Shown here piece after piece: positions 31,527 to 34,834 of a DNA stretch of 34,834 nt. The stretch is from Fructobacillus sp. EFB-N1 (GTDB lineage: Bacteria > Bacillota > Bacilli > Lactobacillales > Lactobacillaceae). A program made the position numbers and the translations under genes. Where the stretch lies: positions 1-34,834 of the forward strand of contig NZ_LDUY01000021.1 of assembly GCF_001038455.1 (NCBI RefSeq), in the 5' to 3' direction. Position 1 is the stretch's first letter; each line of letters starts with the position of its first letter. The notes under the pieces were generated by a model that worked only from the letters and a program-made list of their open reading frames with translations, was not told where the DNA came from and did no database searches.

Positions 31527-33719
31527 ATGCATAATAGAAAGTTGATTTTAAGCTTAAAGGACATTAATTCCAATAAAAAGGGCAATATTGCTGCCATATT
31601 TTCTTTGTCAAACGGGTATATGGGCATACAGGCTAGTGATCCAATTACTGGAGCAAATGACGTCGGAACCCTCGTCAATGGATTCTTTGAGTATAGTCCA
31701 ATCACATATGGTGAACCAGCAGCGTTTTATCCTAAAAATAACCAAACCATTGTTTCTGTGCCAAGCCTTAGAAAAATAAGGCTACTAGACGAAAATAACC
31801 ATAGTTTTAATTTTTCCGAATTAAAAAATATTTCACTCGATTTAAGTAATGGACAATTAACGGAGGTCTATGAAGTCAGTAACCAAGGTGGTGAAAAAAT
31901 TGAAATGACGGTTGCTTCAGCTATTGATCAAAAAAAATTAGCGTTTTATGGAATCAAATTTTCTTTTAAGCCTATATCTTATCAAGGAAAATTAGTAGTT
32001 GATAAACATTACAAAATCGAAAGGAAAAATAATGATGGTGTAGGCGAGGTTGAAGATCCAAGAAAAACACGGTTAGTAAAAAGTATTTCTAAGCATATCA
32101 TTAGTAGTGATGACTTTCGAGAGGTTATCAAAATTGAAACTAAAGAATCTCAGCAATCAGTCACAATTGAAGGTTATTCAACTTCTGAAAAAATGTTAAC
32201 TAAACGCGCTTTAAAAACTGGCTTTGACATTACTTACATCTATAAGGTTAGTGAAGGGGTTAAAAATAAGGGTGTTTCGATAGAACAAAATAGTTTTGAC
32301 AAAATAAAAGAGCATAGCCATAAGTTCTGGGAAGATGTTTGGAACCAAAGCGAGGTAACTGTTTCAGGCAATGATGAAATAAACTTAGCTCTCCACTTTA
32401 ATATTTTTCAATTAAATCAAGCGACAGGAAGAGATGGCAAAACTAATATTGCAGCAAAAGGATTAACAGGTTCTGGCTATGAAGGACATACTTTTTGGGA
32501 TACTGAAATGTATATGCTGCCTTACTTTATTTATACAAATCCAGAATTTGCTAGGAATCTCTTGATTTATCGCTATCATACTTTAACTTTTGCAAGAAAA
32601 CGTGCGAAGGAATTAGGCATCAAACATGGTGCGTTGTTTGCTTGGCGGTCAATTAACGGTGAAGAAACATCAGCATATTATCCAGCAAGTACGGCAGCAT
32701 ACCATATTAATGGAGATATAGCTTACGCGATTGGAAAATACTATGAAGCCACGGATGATGATGATTTTATGGAAAAATATGGTTTCGAAATCTTATTAGA
32801 AACCGCGCGTTTTTGGAGAGAGTTCGGTTCTTGGACTGAAAAGGGTGGAAAAAAGCAATTTGAATTTTTAACAGTTACTGGTCCAGATGAATACACGGCA
32901 ATGGTCGATAATAACTACTTTACTAATCGAATGGCTGAAAATAATTTGAAATTAGCTTACACGGTTGGTCTAAGACTAGCCAAGTCAAATCAAAAAGTGT
33001 TCGACCGATTAAATTCCTCTGAAAGTGAGCTGCGTGAATTCCATCATATTGCTGATAACATCTATTTCCCAATGAACGCTCAATACCAGATTAACGCACA
33101 GGATGATAGCTTCTTTAGTAAGCCGGTTTGGCCCTTTAACAAAACTCCAAAAACTAAATATCCTTTACTCCTTCACTACCATCCACTTAATATTTACCGG
33201 TACCAGGTGAATAAGCAAGCAGATACCATTCTTGCTGACTTCTTATTTCCTGAAACAATCACTGACTCACAGCTGAGGAGAGAATTTGAGTATTATGAAA
33301 CAATCACGACACATGATTCCTCTTTGTCCCGGTCCATATTTAGTGCTGTAGCTGCAAGGATGGGTAAAGTTAATCATGCATACCGTTATTTTACTGACAC
33401 TGTTCGGCTGGATTTAACTGACCTTCAAGGAAATACAGAAGATGGCTTACATTTAGCAAATTTGGGTGGCAGTTGGCTTGATGTCGTTCAAGGGTTTGCA
33501 GGCATGCAAGTAAGTTCCCAGGGTTTACTTAAAATAATTCCACACTTACCAGCAGAATGGGATTCTTTTCAAATTAGGTTAGCGTTTAAAAAAAGGCTAC
33601 TAGATATTGTCATTGATAAGAGTCAAACACAAATTGTATTGTTAAGCGGTGACCCAATGGAAATCGTTATTAATCAAAGCCAGCAAACGTTAACAAAAAT
33701 AATCAAAATTAATAATTAA
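31527..33719 (+). CDS. GH65 disaccharide phosphorylase, possibly trehalose-type
   Basis: This cytoplasmic inverting phosphorylase splits an alpha-glucosyl disaccharide with phosphate to glucose and beta-glucose 1-phosphate. The 730-residue protein has the N-terminal beta-sandwich (about 1-270) and the alpha/alpha toroid with GYEGHTFWDTEMYMLPYF near 315-332. The catalytic acid is Glu455 in TGPDEYT, and a C-terminal beta domain follows. Specificity loop: SINGEETSAYYPASTAAYHI (around 372-391) resembles what I recall of trehalose and trehalose-6-phosphate phosphorylases (SAYYPAGTAQYHIN), not the ECHNEWEITFEEIHRN of lactobacillal maltose phosphorylases. So the common maltose label is uncertain; other alpha-glucobioses are possible. 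ATG 31527 follows GAGGAG; TTG 31509 lies before that site. It is followed within 11 bases by beta-phosphoglucomutase. Confidence 0.85.
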   Translation: MHNRKLILSLKDINSNKKGNIAAIFSLSNGYMGIQASDPITGANDVGTLVNGFFEYSPITYGEPAAFYPKNNQTIVSVPSLRKIRLLDENNHSFNFSELKNISLDLSNGQLTEVYEVSNQGGEKIEMTVASAIDQKKLAFYGIKFSFKPISYQGKLVVDKHYKIERKNNDGVGEVEDPRKTRLVKSISKHIISSDDFREVIKIETKESQQSVTIEGYSTSEKMLTKRALKTGFDITYIYKVSEGVKNKGVSIEQNSFDKIKEHSHKFWEDVWNQSEVTVSGNDEINLALHFNIFQLNQATGRDGKTNIAAKGLTGSGYEGHTFWDTEMYMLPYFIYTNPEFARNLLIYRYHTLTFARKRAKELGIKHGALFAWRSINGEETSAYYPASTAAYHINGDIAYAIGKYYEATDDDDFMEKYGFEILLETARFWREFGSWTEKGGKKQFEFLTVTGPDEYTAMVDNNYFTNRMAENNLKLAYTVGLRLAKSNQKVFDRLNSSESELREFHHIADNIYFPMNAQYQINAQDDSFFSKPVWPFNKTPKTKYPLLLHYHPLNIYRYQVNKQADTILADFLFPETITDSQLRREFEYYETITTHDSSLSRSIFSAVAARMGKVNHAYRYFTDTVRLDLTDLQGNTEDGLHLANLGGSWLDVVQGFAGMQVSSQGLLKIIPHLPAEWDSFQIRLAFKKRLLDIVIDKSQTQIVLLSGDPMEIVINQSQQTLTKIIKINN

Positions 33720-33730
33720 GGAGATTAAAA

Positions 33731-34405
33731 GTGGAGTTTGAGAATATTAAAGGAGTTATTTTTGACCTAGATGGTGTGATTTCTAACACATCGAGACTGC
33801 ATAGTGATGCTTGGCACCAGGTGGCAGATAAAGTGGGAACAGAATGGACTGAGAGCCTTTCAAATAAATTAAAGGGGGTTAGTCGGATGGAGTCCCTCGA
33901 ATTAATTTTACAAGCGAGTTCTCTTGAAAGTCATTATAACGACCAGCAAAAGCAAGAATTAGCACATGACAAGAATAAAGATTATTTAAGGCGGGTTGAA
34001 AATATGACTAAAAATGATATTTTACCCGGAATTGAATCTTTTTTAGAAAGTTTAAAACAAAATCATTATGGTCTCGCTTTGGCGTCGGCGTCCAAAAATT
34101 CTGCAAGGGTATTAGAAAAAATCGGACTAAGCCATTATTTTTCTGAAATTGTTGACCCAACAAAATTGTCTAAAGGAAAACCAGATCCAGAAATTTTTGC
34201 TACAGCAGCAAAATTATTAAGACTGGCACCAGAAAAATGTCTGGGCATTGAAGATGCCGTAATGGGTATCCGGTCAATTAATGCTGCTAATATTTTCTCA
34301 ATAGGTATTGGAGATAAAAATATTTTAAATGAAGCCGGAATCGTTTTTGAAAACACGGAATTGTTAACGCTGAGCAATATTCGAAGCCATTTTGATAAAA
34401 AATAA
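33731..34405 (+). CDS. pgmB: Beta-phosphoglucomutase
   Basis: This HAD-superfamily mutase converts beta-glucose 1-phosphate to glucose 6-phosphate, draining the GH65 product into central metabolism. The 224-residue protein has the nucleophile and acid pair Asp12 and Asp14 in VIFDLDGVISNT. A helical cap domain spans about 18-90 and contains the family's LKGVSRMESLELIL segment. Phosphate-binding Ser and Lys lie in ALASASKNS and SKGKPDPEIF, and the metal-binding GIEDAVMGI is near 177-185. It starts with GTG 33731, preceded by AAGGAG overlapping the GH65 stop. It is the last gene of the operon. Unlike some relatives, no aldose epimerase accompanies it. Confidence 0.93.
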   Translation: MEFENIKGVIFDLDGVISNTSRLHSDAWHQVADKVGTEWTESLSNKLKGVSRMESLELILQASSLESHYNDQQKQELAHDKNKDYLRRVENMTKNDILPGIESFLESLKQNHYGLALASASKNSARVLEKIGLSHYFSEIVDPTKLSKGKPDPEIFATAAKLLRLAPEKCLGIEDAVMGIRSINAANIFSIGIGDKNILNEAGIVFENTELLTLSNIRSHFDKK

Positions 34406-34779
34406 AATATGGCAATAAATTAAACTAGCCTATTTGATGCAGAAACTGTCGATGGATTGTTATGGCCGATTAAAACCCAATAATGTCCCCAATGACCTTA
34501 ACAAAAAAACGATTGGAAGCGACAATCCAGTGATCGGAAATTTACGCTAAAATCTGATTTTCGTTTTTTGAGTAGTAAATCAATCCTTTCACGTTGGATT
34601 TGCTTGAATGAAGCGATGAAGAAAAGGCATTTTCAAACTATCTATCTATACAATATTAAAAAAACGAGTAGGAATTAAGATGGATAATATTCATTTTTTG
34701 TTATATTACAATTAAAATGAATTTATTTATTTAAATTTTATAAAAAATAACTTTGATATACAGCGGTATAAATATAAAA
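34406..34779. other. AT-rich gap between the sugar operon and the right IS end
   Basis: No supported gene is seen. The gap holds a weak terminator candidate (34535-34569) and a cre-like but mismatched TGGAAGCGACAATCC (34514-34528). An 11-codon frame at ATG 34680 with AGGA upstream is too short to call. The stretch is very AT-rich toward the IS junction at 34780. Confidence 0.5.
34535..34569 (+). terminator. Weak terminator candidate for the sugar operon
   Basis: CGGAAAT (34535-34541) can pair with ATTTTCG (34557-34563), with one G-U pair, followed by six T (34564-34569). An alternative inner AAAAT/ATTTT hairpin ends at the same T run. It is the only T-tailed hairpin downstream of pgmB. Confidence 0.4.
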
Positions 34780-34834
34780 GGCAGATTACAAGTTTAATTC
34801 GAACAACTCCGAAAAACTTCTAGTGGCGTCTGGT
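34780..34834 (-). mobile_element. 3' end of an IS30-type insertion sequence (right edge)
   Basis: Read on the minus strand this is the same sequence as 1-53 plus two more bases of the element interior. The junction with unique DNA is at 34779/34780. The element therefore points the opposite way to the left copy, with the same end facing the window. Confidence 0.6.
34794..34834 (-). CDS. IS30-family transposase, C-terminal codons only (partial)
   Basis: The minus-strand frame encodes the same QTPLEVFRSCSN tail as the left edge, ending with TAA at 34796-34794. Truncated by the window end; see the left copy for the basis of the family call. Confidence 0.5.
   Translation of the reverse strand, partial: QTPLEVFRSCSN

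Noticed and set aside
34514-34529. Second cre-like site TGGAAGCGACAATCC after pgmB
   Set aside because: The right half departs from the consensus and there is no gene or promoter downstream for it to control.

Overview
The window reads as chromosomal DNA of a lactic acid bacterium. Its gene content and order (PolC, GlnR-GlnA, uppS-cdsA-rseP-proS-polC, ytpR-murC, a manganese catalase with Lactiplantibacillus-type active-site spacing) point to Lactobacillaceae, probably the Leuconostoc/Weissella branch. The genus is an inference from memory of these proteins, not a measured placement. Both ends run into the same sequence in opposite orientation: 53 bp, containing what looks like the last codons and 3' end of an IS30-type insertion sequence. 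The piece therefore probably ends where an assembly met two IS copies facing it.

Layout. Bases 1-990 are AT-rich accessory DNA: an IS end, an unrecognised four-helix membrane protein, a possible 33-residue hydrophobic peptide and an inverted repeat. Next come a manganese catalase (minus strand) and ftsK (plus strand), divergent across a leader that holds a 28-bp near-perfect palindrome. Adenine deaminase follows on the minus strand with a coupled gene of unknown function, then glmS. From 9147 to 18342 runs the envelope, translation and replication block uppS-cdsA-rseP-proS-polC. After polC lies an unannotated array of about six degenerate 35-bp tandem repeats, then an NCS2 purine permease. 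A compact run follows: cold-shock protein (apparently leaderless), Nudix hydrolase, small membrane protein, mtnN, ytpR, murC. Then come a Bax-inhibitor-1 family protein, polA, and glnR-glnA.

The 680 bp after glnA hold a strong intrinsic terminator with no gene in front of it, and a hairpin whose loop is complementary to Shine-Dalgarno sequences. Together these suggest a small RNA. The last part (about 30000-34834) is AT-rich again. It carries a three-gene disaccharide operon (MFS/GPH permease, GH65 phosphorylase, beta-phosphoglucomutase) behind a perfect cre palindrome that occupies the -35 position of an extended -10 promoter. The GH65 loop sequence resembles trehalose-type enzymes more than lactobacillal maltose phosphorylases, so the usual 'maltose phosphorylase' label is doubtful.

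How it works together: purine salvage is represented by the NCS2 permease, adenine deaminase and MTA/SAH nucleosidase. Nitrogen assimilation is represented by GlnR and glutamine synthetase. Wall and lipid precursors come from GlmS, UppS, CdsA and MurC, and DNA replication and segregation from PolC, PolA and FtsK. The sugar operon would import a disaccharide, split it with phosphate to glucose and beta-glucose 1-phosphate, and pass the latter to glucose 6-phosphate. No complete novel multi-gene system was found. The strongest unexplained signals are the sRNA candidate, the tandem array after polC, the unusual translation-initiation regions and the GH65 specificity.
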